Below, in pieces: positions 46,685-56,111 of a stretch of 64,000 nt of DNA. The stretch is from Leifsonia aquatica H1aii (GTDB lineage: Bacteria; Actinomycetota; Actinomycetes; Actinomycetales; Microbacteriaceae). Every line of letters starts with the position of its first letter. The first letter of the stretch is position 1. The position numbers were made by a program, and so were the translations under genes. The notes beneath the pieces were generated by a model. That model saw only the letters and a program-made list of their open reading frames with translations, was not told the DNA's origin and did not search any database. The DNA lies in the NCBI RefSeq assembly GCF_000633535.1, contig NZ_AYMR01000009.1, positions 434,001 to 498,000 on the forward strand, given 5' to 3'.

Positions 46685-47678
46685 TGCGTACCGTGTCATC
46701 CCGATCGGGATCACCCACGACGGGGCGTTCACGCTCCAGCCGGACGACGCCGCCCGTTTCGCGCTGAACGCGGACGCGCTGCCGCAGGTCGAGGACAACG
46801 GCACGCGCATCCACTGGCCCGAGAGCGTGGCCACCCGTGCGCTGACCGTCACCCACCCGGACGGCTCTGTCGAGTCCCTGGGCGACATCGACATCGCCTT
46901 CCCGATCCTGCACGGACCGTGGGGCGAGGACGGCACGATCCAGGGCATGCTCGAGCTCGTGGGCCTGCCCTACGTCGGCAGCGGTGTGCTCGCCAGCGCC
47001 CTCGGGATGGACAAGCACTTCACCAAGTCGGTCCTGCTGCAGGCGGGCATCCCCGTGGCGCCCTGGCAGACGGTCACCGCACATCAGTGGCGGACGGCCC
47101 CGGACGCGGTGCGCGCCGCCGCGGAGGCGCTGGGACTGCCGGCGTTCGTGAAGCCGGCGCGGGCCGGCTCGAGCGTCGGGGTGACGAAGGTCTCGGATCG
47201 GGCGGACCTCGGCGCGGCGATCGAGATCGCCCTGGCCGAGGACGATCGCGCCCTCATCGAGTCGGCGCTGGTCGGGCGCGAGGTCGAGATCGCCGTCCTC
47301 GGCGGACGGCCGGGCGAGCCGTCGCGCGCCTCCGTCGCCGGCGAGGTCGTCGTCTCGGGCCGCGACTTCTACGACTTCGCGGCGAAGTACCTGGACGCGC
47401 CCGGCATCGACCTCATCTGCCCGGCGGACCTGAGCGAGGCGGAGCTCGCCGACATGGCGGACCTCGCCGTGCGCGCGTTCGACGCGATCGGCGGCGAGGG
47501 ACTGGCCCGCGTCGACTTCTTCCTCACCGCGGACGGCTTCGTCGTCAACGAGATCAACACGATGCCCGGCTTCACGCCGATCTCGATGTTCCCGCGCTGC
47601 TGGCAGGAGTCGGGGCTCTCGTACCCCGACCTCATCGACGAGCTGATCCAGGTGGCCCTGGCCCGCGCCGCCGCCTGA
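46581..47678 (+). CDS. ddl: D-alanine--D-alanine ligase
   Basis: A 365-residue ATP-grasp ligase. Ddl signatures are VALLFGGRSSEHSISC, FPILHGPWGEDGTIQG, FVKPARAGSSVGVTKV, LARVDFFLTADGFVVNEINTMPG-type metal site (seen at residues about 310-332) and GFTPISMFP. It joins two D-Ala for peptidoglycan. It overlaps gpsA by 104 nt, more than usual, so its start could be tested. AAGGACGACGG lies upstream of ATG 46581. Confidence 0.96.
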   Translation: MTDTATVALLFGGRSSEHSISCATAAGVLAAIDRDAYRVIPIGITHDGAFTLQPDDAARFALNADALPQVEDNGTRIHWPESVATRALTVTHPDGSVESLGDIDIAFPILHGPWGEDGTIQGMLELVGLPYVGSGVLASALGMDKHFTKSVLLQAGIPVAPWQTVTAHQWRTAPDAVRAAAEALGLPAFVKPARAGSSVGVTKVSDRADLGAAIEIALAEDDRALIESALVGREVEIAVLGGRPGEPSRASVAGEVVVSGRDFYDFAAKYLDAPGIDLICPADLSEAELADMADLAVRAFDAIGGEGLARVDFFLTADGFVVNEINTMPGFTPISMFPRCWQESGLSYPDLIDELIQVALARAAA

Positions 47679-47932
47679 CCGCCTCCGCAGCCGCGGCCTC
47701 GCCGCGTCTCGCGTGGGGGCGAGCGCTGCGGTTCGGGACGAACGCGGCGCGGCGCCCGACCGCGCACGTCCCGTGCGGCCGCGCACGTCCCGAGCGGCCG
47801 CGCACGTCCCGTGCGACCGCGGTCGCCGTGCTGTGGCGATTGGGGGCGGTCAGCGAGCGGCGGGTAGGCGGCCCGGTGCGCTGCGGTTCGGGACTTACGC
47901 GGCGCGGCGGCGCGTCGGCGACGCGGCGGCGG
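47679..47932. repeat. gene-free convergent gap with 19-bp triple repeat and a ~30-bp direct repeat
   Basis: Three 19-bp units CGCGCACGTCCCGTGCGGC lie at 47761-47779, 47780-47798 and 47799-47817 with one or two changes. A block containing GCGCTGCGGTTCGGGAC followed by ACGCGGCGCGGCG recurs on both sides (about 47724-47753 and 47879-47909). No gene is visible in the 254-bp gap between ddl and the DUF3515 gene. Confidence 0.85.
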
Positions 47933-48457
47933 TCAGCCGGCCGGGGTGCTGGTGGGCGCGGGCGTCGGGGTCGCGGTCGGGGTGAGGCTCGTGTCCAGCG
48001 TGGAGAGGCACTGGCGGGTCTGCTTGATCGTCGAGACGGCGGAGGCGAACTCCGGCAGCACCGACGAGTCGGAGGCTCCCGAGACGTGGTCGATCACGAC
48101 CTCCGTCGCCGGGGTGCGGCCGAAGGTCTGGTAGACGACGGTCTTGGCCGTCGGCTCGGTCATCAGGACCCAGTCCACGCCGTTCACGTTGACGCACGGT
48201 TGCGTGGTGGGGCCGATGGGAGGGACCCCGCAGCGCAGGATGACGGCGGCCGGGTCGCCCCAGGCGCCGGTGGCCTGGGCGTCGGTCACCCGCTTGTCCT
48301 TGCCGGCGACGGAGTCGGGCAGGCGCACGCTGATCTCCGCGCAGCCGGGGTCGTTGGCCGCGGCTCCGGGCTCGAGCGAGACGGTGGGCGCGCAGCCCGC
48401 GAGGGCGAGGGCGGCGGCGGCGAGGACGGCGGCGAGGGCGGTGCGGCGTACGGACAC
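47933..48457 (-). CDS. DUF3515 lipoprotein
   Basis: A 174-residue exported lipoprotein with lipobox ALAGC (Cys 22). The DUF3515 pattern is visible: a conserved ILRCGVPPIGPTT with Cys, and VNGVDWVLMTEP. The C-terminus ends in a Thr/Pro-rich tail. Found near thiL and ddl in many actinomycetes; function unknown. GTG 48457 is the only start giving a proper signal peptide. Confidence 0.88.
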   Translation of the reverse strand: MSVRRTALAAVLAAAALALAGCAPTVSLEPGAAANDPGCAEISVRLPDSVAGKDKRVTDAQATGAWGDPAAVILRCGVPPIGPTTQPCVNVNGVDWVLMTEPTAKTVVYQTFGRTPATEVVIDHVSGASDSSVLPEFASAVSTIKQTRQCLSTLDTSLTPTATPTPAPTSTPAG

Positions 48458-48483
48458 AATGATTCAGGCTAGCGTTTCCAGAC

Positions 48484-49485
48484 ATGGGAATGTCTGAGAG
48501 CACGGCGACCGGCGGCACGATCGGGGAGGCCTCCGAGCGGGAGGCGCTGCGCCGCATCTTCCCGCGGCTGCCCGGGTCGGCGGCGACGCTGGTCGGACCG
48601 GGGGACGACGCGGCGGTCCTGGCCGCTCCGGACGGACGGTACGTCGTGACGACGGACATGATGGTGCACGGCCCCGACTTCCGGCTGGCCTGGTCGTCGC
48701 CGGAGGATCTGGGCTGGAAGGCCGCGGCCACCAACCTGTCCGATGTCGCAGCGATGGGCGCCGTGCCGACCGCGCTCGTCGTCGCCATCGCAGCCCCGAC
48801 CACGATGGCCGTCGCCGACCTGGAGGCGATCGCTGACGGGCTCCGCCTCGCCTGCGAGGCACTCGCGCCGGGCTGCGGGGTCGTGGGAGGCGACCTGTCG
48901 GTCTCGGAGACCCTGACCTTCGCGGTGACGGCCTTCGGCGACCTCCAGGGTCGTCCGCCGGTCCTGCGCAGCGGCGCACGCCCGGGAGATGTGGTCGCGG
49001 TGTCGGGCACGCTGGGCGCCGCGGCGGACGGACTGCGGCTCTTGTTCTCCGAGGCCGTCGACGGGCAGGGGGTGCCCAGCCGGGAACGGTTCCACGCGGT
49101 GGCGGCCGAGCATCCCGAGGCCGTCATGGCCCAGCTGCGCCCGCGACCGCCGATCCTGGACGGGCCCCGGGCGGCGGAGGCGGGGGCGACCGCGATGCTC
49201 GACCTCAGCGACGGCCTGGCGCTGGACGCCCGCCGGGTGGCCGAGGCGAGCGGCGTGGCCATCGATCTCGATCCGACGCTGCTCGGGGGAGCCCCCCGTG
49301 CGGCGCTGACCGGGGGAGAGGACCACAGCCTCTTCGCCGCCTTCCCGCCCGACGCCGTGCTCCCGGGCGGCTTCCGGCGCATCGGCACGGTGCGGGAGGG
49401 CGCGGGCCTCCTCGTCGCCGGCCGACCCTTCGACGAGCGAGGCGGCTGGGACCCCTATCTCGAATGGGACGGCGCGGCCGGCTGA
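48484..49485 (+). CDS. thiL: thiamine-monophosphate kinase
   Basis: A 333-residue ThiL of the AIR-synthase fold. The Mg-ATP motif GPGDDAAVL, TTDMMVHGPDFR, the NLSDVAAMGAVP segment and LDLSDGLALDARRVAEAS are all present. It phosphorylates thiamine monophosphate to the diphosphate cofactor. It diverges from DUF3515 with 26 bp between starts. Confidence 0.95.
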   Translation: MGMSESTATGGTIGEASEREALRRIFPRLPGSAATLVGPGDDAAVLAAPDGRYVVTTDMMVHGPDFRLAWSSPEDLGWKAAATNLSDVAAMGAVPTALVVAIAAPTTMAVADLEAIADGLRLACEALAPGCGVVGGDLSVSETLTFAVTAFGDLQGRPPVLRSGARPGDVVAVSGTLGAAADGLRLLFSEAVDGQGVPSRERFHAVAAEHPEAVMAQLRPRPPILDGPRAAEAGATAMLDLSDGLALDARRVAEASGVAIDLDPTLLGGAPRAALTGGEDHSLFAAFPPDAVLPGGFRRIGTVREGAGLLVAGRPFDERGGWDPYLEWDGAAG

Positions 49486-49529
49486 CCGCCGGCTCACCCC
49501 TGCCCGCTCGTACGGCGGGGGCGCAGTTC

Positions 49530-49554
49530 GTCGCTCGGGCCCCGTCTGAGCGAC
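49530..49554. terminator. hairpin between convergent thiL and rsmD
   Basis: GTCGCTC (49530-49536) pairs exactly with GAGCGAC (49548-49554) over an 11-nt loop in the 96-bp convergent gap. It could terminate transcription from both sides. No T-run. Confidence 0.45.
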
Positions 49555-49581
49555 GGTTCGCGACCCCGCGGCTGCGCGCGG

Positions 49582-50154
49582 CTACGCCGCGACGGGCTCC
49601 AGCCAGAAGAGGACGGTCTCGCCGTAGTCCTTGCGGCGCACCAGCTCCAGCCCCGTGGGGAGCGACGGCTCGCCGGTGCGGGAGCTGCGCTCCACGCAGA
49701 CCGAGGCCTCGGGGGCCAGCAGCGGGACGAGCGCGGTCAGGACGCCGAGCAGCTCGGCGTCGTCCACGTCGTACGGCGGGTCGATGAAGACGAGGTCGAA
49801 CGGGCCGGAGGCTCCGCCGAGGTACGACTGCACGCTCGTCGCGCGCACGTCGACCCTCGGGCGGGCGGAGGCCGGCGCGGCCGCGGTGACGGCGGCGGCA
49901 TTGCGCTTGCACACCTGGGCGGCCGCGGGACCGCGCTCGACGAGCGTCACGGCGACGGCGCCGCGGCTCGCCGCCTCGAGGCCGAGGGCGCCGGAACCGG
50001 CGTAGAGGTCGAGCACGCGTGCGCCGTGCACGGCCCCGCGTGCGTCCAGTGCGGAGAAGGCGGCCTCGCGCACCCGGTCGCTCGTCGGCCGCGTGCCGCT
50101 CTTGGGCACTTGGAGGGTGAGGGAGCCGGCGAAGCCGGAGACGATGCGGGTCAT
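49582..50154 (-). CDS. rsmD: 16S rRNA (guanine(966)-N(2))-methyltransferase
   Basis: A 190-residue SAM-dependent methyltransferase. It starts TRIVSGFAGSLTLQVPKSG, the RsmD hallmark, with RPTSDRVREAAFSAL, the SAM loop VLDLYAGSGALGLEA and the catalytic FIDPPYD. It methylates G966 of 16S rRNA. Placement next to recG and coaD is the usual actinobacterial order. Confidence 0.96.
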   Translation of the reverse strand: MTRIVSGFAGSLTLQVPKSGTRPTSDRVREAAFSALDARGAVHGARVLDLYAGSGALGLEAASRGAVAVTLVERGPAAAQVCKRNAAAVTAAAPASARPRVDVRATSVQSYLGGASGPFDLVFIDPPYDVDDAELLGVLTALVPLLAPEASVCVERSSRTGEPSLPTGLELVRRKDYGETVLFWLEPVAA

Positions 50155-50232
50155 GGCATCCCGAGCCTAGCCGCACCGGATACGACCATCGCGCACTGGT
50201 CAACGGCGGGTGGTGCCACCAAGATAGGGGCC

Positions 50233-50973
50233 ATGGTGGAGCGCCTCGATCAACCCGAGCTCGACGCGTTGTGGGACTTCGACGACCCGGTGGGGTCCGC
50301 GGAGCGGTTCGCGACAGCCGCGGCCGAGCCGGACCGCGCGGAACTGCTCCGTGCCGAGCTGGAGACCCAGCGGGCGCGGGCCCTCGGGCTGCAGGGCCGG
50401 TTCGCGGAGGCCGATGCACTGCTCGCCTCGCTCGAACCGGCGACCGGGACGCTCCAGGTGCGGATCCTGCTGGAGCGAGGCCGGCTGCGGAACACGGAGG
50501 GGCGCACGGCCGAGGCGACGGAGCTGCTGGAGGCGGCGCTCCATGCCGCGCGACGGGAGGACGAGGTTTTCCTCGCGGTCGACGCGGCGCACATGCTCGC
50601 CATCACCGACCCCGGCCACGGCGAGCAGTGGACGGAGGAGGCCGACGCCGACCTCGCGCAGACGGCCGATCCCCGCACCCTGCGCTGGCGGGTCGCGCTC
50701 CGCAACAACCGCGGCTGGGCGCTCCTGGACGCCGGTGAGCCGCAGGCCGCGCTGCGCGAGTTCGAGCGAGCCCGGGAGGCAGCGGTCGAATACGGCACCG
50801 CCGATCAACGTTTCGCGGCGCGGTGGGCGGTGGGCCGGGGACTGCGCGCAGCCGGGCGGGGGGACGAAGCCCTCGCCGTGCAGCGCCGGCTCGCCGTCGA
50901 ACGCCCCGGCGACCCGCACGTCGACGCCGAGATCGCCGCGCTGACGGGGGCTGCGCCTACGATCGAAGCATGA
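50233..50973 (+). CDS. tetratricopeptide-repeat protein
   Basis: A 246-residue helical protein with about four TPR-like pairs. Recognisable helices include ALGLQGRFAEADALLASLEP, RNTEGRTAEATELLEAALHAA, NNRGWALLDAGEPQAALREFERA and LRAAGRGDEALAVQRRLAVE. It is soluble and likely a scaffold. It overlaps recG by 4 nt (ATGA), which suggests a conserved co-expression but does not reveal its partner. Confidence 0.82.
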   Translation: MVERLDQPELDALWDFDDPVGSAERFATAAAEPDRAELLRAELETQRARALGLQGRFAEADALLASLEPATGTLQVRILLERGRLRNTEGRTAEATELLEAALHAARREDEVFLAVDAAHMLAITDPGHGEQWTEEADADLAQTADPRTLRWRVALRNNRGWALLDAGEPQAALREFERAREAAVEYGTADQRFAARWAVGRGLRAAGRGDEALAVQRRLAVERPGDPHVDAEIAALTGAAPTIEA

Positions 50974-53186
50974 CCAACGCCTCCGTCCCGGCCGCCGAGG
51001 GCGCGATCACGCTCGACTCGCGGCTCAGCGGCGTGCTCGGCGGGCGCACCGCCTCCGCGTTCGAGAAGGCGTTCGGGATGCGCACGGTCGGCGACCTGCT
51101 GCACCACTTCCCGCGGCGGTACGCGCGCCGCGGCGAGCTCACCGCGCTGGCCAACCTCCCGCTCGACGAGAACGTGACCATCATCGCCGAGGTGCTGCGC
51201 GTGCAGGAGCGTTCGATGCGCGCCCGGCGCGGGTCGATCCTCGAGGTGAAGATCTCCGACGGCGAGGGGATCCTGACCCTGACGTTCTTCAACCAGTCCT
51301 GGCGGTCGAAGGACCTGGTGCCCGGCGTCCGCGGGATCTTCGCGGGCAAGGTCTCGGCCTACCGCGGGGCGCTCCAGCTGGCGCATCCCGACTACGAGCT
51401 GTTCGAGCCCGACTCCGACAACGCCGTCGACCCGGGCAGTGCGGCGGCGAAGTCGTGGGCGCAGACGCCCATCCCGATCTACCCGGCCACGGGCACGGTG
51501 GCGAGCTGGCAGGTGCAGAAGGCGGTCGAGCTCGCCCTCGATGCGCTCGACGCGGCCCCCGACCCGGTGCCGGCGTCCGTCGCCGCCGAGCGCGGCCTGG
51601 TGTCGTACCGGGACGCGCTCGAAGGCATCCACCGCCCGCAGAAGGATGCGCAGTGGCAGCGCGCCCGCGACGCGCTGCGCTTCCAGGAGGCGTTCGTGCT
51701 CCAGGCCGCGCTGCTGCAGCAGCGGGCGGCGGCCCGGGTCGTGGCCGCGACGCCCCGACGGGCGCAACCGGGCGGTCTGCTGGAGCGCTTCGACGCGGCG
51801 ATGCCGTTCACCCTCACGGACGACCAGGCCCTCGTCGGCAGCGAGATCAGCCGCGACCTGGACGGCACGGCCGCGATGCATCGCCTGGTGCAGGGCGAGG
51901 TCGGCTCCGGCAAGACCCTGGTCGCCCTGCGCGCGATGCTCGCGGTCGCCGACTCGGGAGGCCAGTCGGCGCTGCTCGCCCCGACCGAGGTGCTCGCCGC
52001 GCAGCACCTGCGGTCGATCGCGGCCATGCTCGGCCCCGACCTCTCCGCCCAGCTCATGCCGACCCTCCTCACCGGGCAGCTCGGCGCGGCCGAGCGCAAG
52101 CGGGCGCTGCTGCGCACCGTCTCCGGGCAGGCACGCATCGTGATCGGCACGCACGCGTTGCTGGGTGACGCCGTCACCTTCTTCGACCTCGGTCTCGTCG
52201 TGGTCGACGAGCAGCACCGGTTCGGCGTCGAGCAGCGCGAGGCGCTGCGCGCGAAGGGCGGCACTCCGCCGCACGTGCTCGTGCTGACCGCCACGCCCAT
52301 CCCGCGCACGGTGGCGATGACCGTGTTCGGCGACCTGGACGTCTCCACGATCGCCCAGCTTCCCGCCGGGCGGCAGGGGATCGAGAGCTTCGTCGTGCCG
52401 CTGGCGGACCGCCCCGGCTGGGAGCGCCGGATCTGGGAGCGCGCCTCGGAGGAGATCGCCAAGGGGCGGCAGGTCTTCGTGGTCTGCCCGGCGATCACCG
52501 GCAAGGAGGCCGAGGACGACGGCGAGGGCCAGGAGACGGACGATGCGGGCGCCGCCGACGGGCCGCCGCGCGCGGTCGCCAGCGTGGAGGCCGTGGCGGC
52601 GCAGGTGCGTGCCGATCCGCTGTTCGCCGCGTCCCGCATCGGCGTGCTGCACGGCAAGCTGCCGAGCGAGGCGAAGGACGAGGTCATGCGGGCGTTCGCC
52701 GCCGGAGACCTCGACCTCCTGATCGCGACCACCGTGATCGAGGTCGGCGTCAACGTTCCGAACGCCTCGGCGATGGTGGTGCTCGATGCCGACCGGTTCG
52801 GCGTGTCCCAGCTGCACCAGCTGCGCGGCCGGGTCGGCCGCGGCGACGTCCCCGGGCTCTGCCTGCTGGTCACGGCAGCGGAGGAGGGCTCGCTCGCCCG
52901 GGAGCGCGTGGAGGCGGTCGCGGCCACCCTCGACGGCTTCGAGCTCGCGAACGTCGATCTCGAGCTGCGCCGGGAGGGCGACGTGCTCGGGAGCCGGCAG
53001 TCGGGCGGGCGCTCGTCGCTGCGGCTGCTGCGGGTCGCCTCCGACGGAGACCTCATCGGCGAGGCGCGGGTCGCCGCCGCCGAGACGCTCGACTCCGACG
53101 GCGGCCTCGCCGGCCACCCCGCCCTCCAGGCCGCGCTGGCCCGGCGGCTCGACGAGGCCGAGCGCGCCTATCTCGGCAAGTCGTGA
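50970..53186 (+). CDS. recG: ATP-dependent DNA helicase RecG
   Basis: A 738-residue superfamily 2 helicase. The N-terminal wedge/OB domain contains [16 protein letters not shown]. Helicase motifs are [15 protein letters not shown] (Walker A), [13 protein letters not shown] (DEQH), [13 protein letters not shown] and [15 protein letters not shown] (motif VI). It rescues stalled replication forks and branch-migrates Holliday junctions. An acidic insert ([15 protein letters not shown]) lies between helicase lobes. Confidence 0.97.
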   Translation: MTNASVPAAEGAITLDSRLSGVLGGRTASAFEKAFGMRTVGDLLHHFPRRYARRGELTALANLPLDENVTIIAEVLRVQERSMRARRGSILEVKISDGEGILTLTFFNQSWRSKDLVPGVRGIFAGKVSAYRGALQLAHPDYELFEPDSDNAVDPGSAAAKSWAQTPIPIYPATGTVASWQVQKAVELALDALDAAPDPVPASVAAERGLVSYRDALEGIHRPQKDAQWQRARDALRFQEAFVLQAALLQQRAAARVVAATPRRAQPGGLLERFDAAMPFTLTDDQALVGSEISRDLDGTAAMHRLVQGEVGSGKTLVALRAMLAVADSGGQSALLAPTEVLAAQHLRSIAAMLGPDLSAQLMPTLLTGQLGAAERKRALLRTVSGQARIVIGTHALLGDAVTFFDLGLVVVDEQHRFGVEQREALRAKGGTPPHVLVLTATPIPRTVAMTVFGDLDVSTIAQLPAGRQGIESFVVPLADRPGWERRIWERASEEIAKGRQVFVVCPAITGKEAEDDGEGQETDDAGAADGPPRAVASVEAVAAQVRADPLFAASRIGVLHGKLPSEAKDEVMRAFAAGDLDLLIATTVIEVGVNVPNASAMVVLDADRFGVSQLHQLRGRVGRGDVPGLCLLVTAAEEGSLARERVEAVAATLDGFELANVDLELRREGDVLGSRQSGGRSSLRLLRVASDGDLIGEARVAAAETLDSDGGLAGHPALQAALARRLDEAERAYLGKS

Positions 53187-53227
53187 GAAGGTAACGGATT
53201 CACAACGAAATGACGGTTATCGCGGGA

Positions 53228-53233
53228 TAGTCT
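53228..53233 (+). promoter_or_regulatory. -10 box (TAGTCT) for apparently leaderless coaD
   Basis: TAGTCT ends 8 nt before the coaD ATG (53242), placing the transcription start on or next to the start codon. The region between has no Shine-Dalgarno sequence. The -35 is not clear. Confidence 0.5.
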
Positions 53234-53241
53234 GGTGCCCT

Positions 53242-53724
53242 ATGAACAGGATCGCCGTAGTCCCTGGATCGTTCGACCCGGTCACCCTCGGTCACCTCGA
53301 CGTGATCGAGCGCGCCGCTCGGCTCTGGGACGAGGTCCACGTGGTGGTGGTCCACAACCCGGACAAGTCGGCCCTGCTGCCCATCGCGCAGCGCGTCTCG
53401 CTGCTGGAGCGGTCGATCGAGGAGGCCGGGATCGCCGGCACCATCGTGGTCGCGTCCTGGTCGATGGGCCTGCTGGTCGACTACTGCACGGACGTGGGGG
53501 CGCACGTGCTGGTCAAGGGCATCCGGTCGCAGGTCGACGTCGCGTACGAGACGCCGATGGCGATCGTGAACCGCCACCTCGCCGACGTCGAGACGGTCTT
53601 CCTGCTGCCGAACCCCGCCAACGCGCACGTGTCCAGTTCGCTGGTGCGTCAGGTCTCCGCGCTGGGTGGCGACGTCAGCCCGTACGTCCCGCCCGCAGTC
53701 TTCGAACTGCTGTCATCGAGATGA
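53242..53724 (+). CDS. coaD: phosphopantetheine adenylyltransferase
   Basis: A 160-residue CoaD. The nucleotidyltransferase motif TLGH lies in [17 protein letters not shown]. The [21 protein letters not shown] block and [21 protein letters not shown] are typical. It performs the penultimate step of coenzyme A synthesis. Confidence 0.97.
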   Translation: MNRIAVVPGSFDPVTLGHLDVIERAARLWDEVHVVVVHNPDKSALLPIAQRVSLLERSIEEAGIAGTIVVASWSMGLLVDYCTDVGAHVLVKGIRSQVDVAYETPMAIVNRHLADVETVFLLPNPANAHVSSSLVRQVSALGGDVSPYVPPAVFELLSSR

Positions 53725-53737
53725 GAGTGCAGGAGCC

Positions 53738-54799
53738 ATGAACAGCTATGCGACGCGTCAGCCCACGGAGCCCTCGGTCGCACCGGAGGAGGATGACGGC
53801 CGCGTCGCGCCGACCATGGGTCTGACCGAGCTGCGCCGTGCCGCCGAGCAGATCACGGCGAACGTGGAGTCCGTGATCGACGGCAAGCACGACGCCGTGC
53901 GCACCGCCCTGGTGGTGCTGCTCGCCGAGGGCCACCTCCTGATCGAGGACGTCCCCGGGGTCGGCAAGACGATGCTGGCGAAGTCGCTCGCGAAGTCGGT
54001 GGACTGCACGGTCAGCCGCATCCAGTTCACGCCCGACCTGCTGCCGAGCGACGTGACCGGCGTCTCGGTCTACAACCAGGCCGAGCGGCGGTTCGAGTTC
54101 AAGCCGGGCGCGATCTTCGCGAACATCGTCATCGGTGACGAGATCAACCGCGCCAGCCCGAAGACCCAGTCGGCCTTGCTGGAGTGCATGGAGGAGCGGC
54201 AGGTCACCGTCGACGGGTCGACGTATCCGCTCGCCGCGCCCTTCATCGTCGTCGCGACGCAGAACCCGGTGGAGATGGAGGGCACCTACGCCCTTCCCGA
54301 GGCGCAGCGCGACCGCTTCATGGCGCGGATCGCCATGGGCTACCCGGACGAGGACTCCGAACTGGCCATGCTCACCACGCGGGACACCTCCAGCCCGCTC
54401 TCGCGGATCGGGCCGGTGGTGACGTCCGAACAGCTGCGCTCGATGATGACCACGGCGCGCAGCGTGTTCGCCTCGGCCCCCGTCAAGCAGTACGCGGTGG
54501 ACCTCGTACGGGCGACCCGTGAGGATCGCGACCTGCGGCTCGGGGCGAGTCCGCGGGCCACCCTGCAACTGGTCAGGGCGGCGAAGGCGCTCGCGGCGCT
54601 CGACGGCCGCGACTTCGTGCTCCCGGACGACATCGACGCACTCGCGGTGCCGGTGCTCGGGCACCGGCTGCTCCCCACGAGCCGCGCGCTGGGCCACCAC
54701 CACGAGAGCGCGCCGGTGATCGCGGACATCGTCCGGCGGATCGTCGCGGCGACGCCGGTCCCGGTGGGCTCGGGCGCGATCGGTGCGGGCGGGCGGTAG
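53738..54799 (+). CDS. MoxR-family AAA+ ATPase
   Basis: A 353-residue MoxR. Walker A is PGVGKTML, Walker B VIGDEINRASPKTQ, with LLECMEERQVTVDG and TQNPVEMEGTYALPEAQRDRF as sensor regions. MoxR ATPases act as chaperones for metal insertion or envelope proteins, usually with a DUF58/VWA partner. The next genes are DUF58 and transglutaminase, the canonical trio. GGAG lies upstream of ATG 53738. Confidence 0.95.
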   Translation: MNSYATRQPTEPSVAPEEDDGRVAPTMGLTELRRAAEQITANVESVIDGKHDAVRTALVVLLAEGHLLIEDVPGVGKTMLAKSLAKSVDCTVSRIQFTPDLLPSDVTGVSVYNQAERRFEFKPGAIFANIVIGDEINRASPKTQSALLECMEERQVTVDGSTYPLAAPFIVVATQNPVEMEGTYALPEAQRDRFMARIAMGYPDEDSELAMLTTRDTSSPLSRIGPVVTSEQLRSMMTTARSVFASAPVKQYAVDLVRATREDRDLRLGASPRATLQLVRAAKALAALDGRDFVLPDDIDALAVPVLGHRLLPTSRALGHHHESAPVIADIVRRIVAATPVPVGSGAIGAGGR

Positions 54800-56111
54800 C
54801 GGCGTGCCGGCGCGCGGCCGGGCCTCCAGCCCGCTGACCAAGCCGCGGCCCACCGCGCGCGGATGGACGCTGGGCGCCGTGGGCGTCGTGGCGCTGGTGG
54901 CCTCCGCCGTCCTGGGACGCACCGACGTGCTGTTCGTCGGCGTCTTCCTGACGGTCCTCCCGCTGGCGGCGATGATCTCGGTGACCTGGGACCGTCCGCG
55001 CCTCGGCGTGTCCCGGAGCTTCCACCCCGACGTCGTCGCGGTGGGGGAGCAGACGACCGTCGTCACGACCGCGCGCAACCTCGTCGGGCGCCCCAGCCCG
55101 GCGGCCCGGTGGCGGGAGTTCGCCCCGGCCGGCATCGAGGTGCAGCGGAGGGCGCCCTTCCCCCGTCTCGGCCCGCACGAGCCGAGCGGCATGCACGGGC
55201 GCGACACCGTGGTCCTCCGTCAGGACGTGGTGGCCGAGAAGCGCGGATCGCACCCGATCGGCCCGCTGGTCATCAGCCGCACCGACCCGTTCGGGATCGC
55301 CTACGCGGAGTATGCGCTCGGCCAGCCGCGGTCGCTGCTGGTCACGCCGCGGGTCGTGCCGCTGACGCGCGGGGAGCTCGACATCGCGCACAGCGAGGGC
55401 ACCGAGCACGAGCTGCTGCGGCACAGCATCCCGAGCGCCGACGAGCTGATCGCCCGCGAGTACCGGCCGGGCGACCCGCTGCGCCGCGTGCACTGGCGGG
55501 CCACGGCGCGCCACGACCAGTTGATGGTTCGGCAGGAAGAGCAGCGCAGCAACCCGGAGGCCTGGCTGCTGCTGGACACCCGCGGCGGTCTCGCCGGCGA
55601 GGCCGCTGTCGAGGCGCAGATGGATCTGGTCGCCTCGGTGGGCGTCCACCTGCTCGACGAGGGCTTCGCGGTCAACGTGGTCGAGACCGCCGAGCGTCAG
55701 CTGAACGGCCGCAGCGGCGCCGGTCGCACGGGGACCCTCGGGGCGACCAGCCCCACCTACGACCTCGGCGGGGCGGACCGCCTGCTGCTGGCGGACCTCG
55801 CGGGCGTGGAGGCGGGCGTGGCCCCGCGCGACGACGCCGTCGCCGAGCTCGCGACCGGGCTGCGGCGCGCCGGCCGTTCCGTCCCGGTCTTCGCCTTCTT
55901 CCTCGGCGGCACGGGGGAACTCGGATCCCTCGCCGCGCTGCGTTCGATGGGGGACCCGGCCGTGGCCTTCCTCGCCGCCTCGACGCCCGCGGACGTGGAG
56001 GAGGTGCTGGTGGATGCCGGCTGGCTCTGCGTCCCGTACGCGCCGGACGACGACCCGGCGGCCTGCTGGCAGCGGGCGCTGGTGCGGCAGCGGGCGGTGA
56101 GCCGTGGCTAG
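54783..56111 (+). CDS. DUF58 domain membrane protein
   Basis: A 442-residue protein with two N-terminal membrane spans (LGAVGVVALVASAVLG and VFLTVLPLAAMIS) and a soluble part. It carries the DUF58 signature YRPGDPLRRVHWRATARHD. The start is uncertain: GTG 54783 overlaps moxR by 17 nt and GTG 54804 follows the moxR stop. DUF58 proteins carry a VWA-like fold and work with MoxR. It overlaps the transglutaminase gene by 8 nt. Confidence 0.88.
   Translation: MRAGGSGVPARGRASSPLTKPRPTARGWTLGAVGVVALVASAVLGRTDVLFVGVFLTVLPLAAMISVTWDRPRLGVSRSFHPDVVAVGEQTTVVTTARNLVGRPSPAARWREFAPAGIEVQRRAPFPRLGPHEPSGMHGRDTVVLRQDVVAEKRGSHPIGPLVISRTDPFGIAYAEYALGQPRSLLVTPRVVPLTRGELDIAHSEGTEHELLRHSIPSADELIAREYRPGDPLRRVHWRATARHDQLMVRQEEQRSNPEAWLLLDTRGGLAGEAAVEAQMDLVASVGVHLLDEGFAVNVVETAERQLNGRSGAGRTGTLGATSPTYDLGGADRLLLADLAGVEAGVAPRDDAVAELATGLRRAGRSVPVFAFFLGGTGELGSLAALRSMGDPAVAFLAASTPADVEEVLVDAGWLCVPYAPDDDPAACWQRALVRQRAVSRG

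Noticed and set aside
47679-47932. Insertion sequence after ddl
   Set aside because: No transposase frame, terminal inverted repeats or target duplication is visible in the 254-bp gap.
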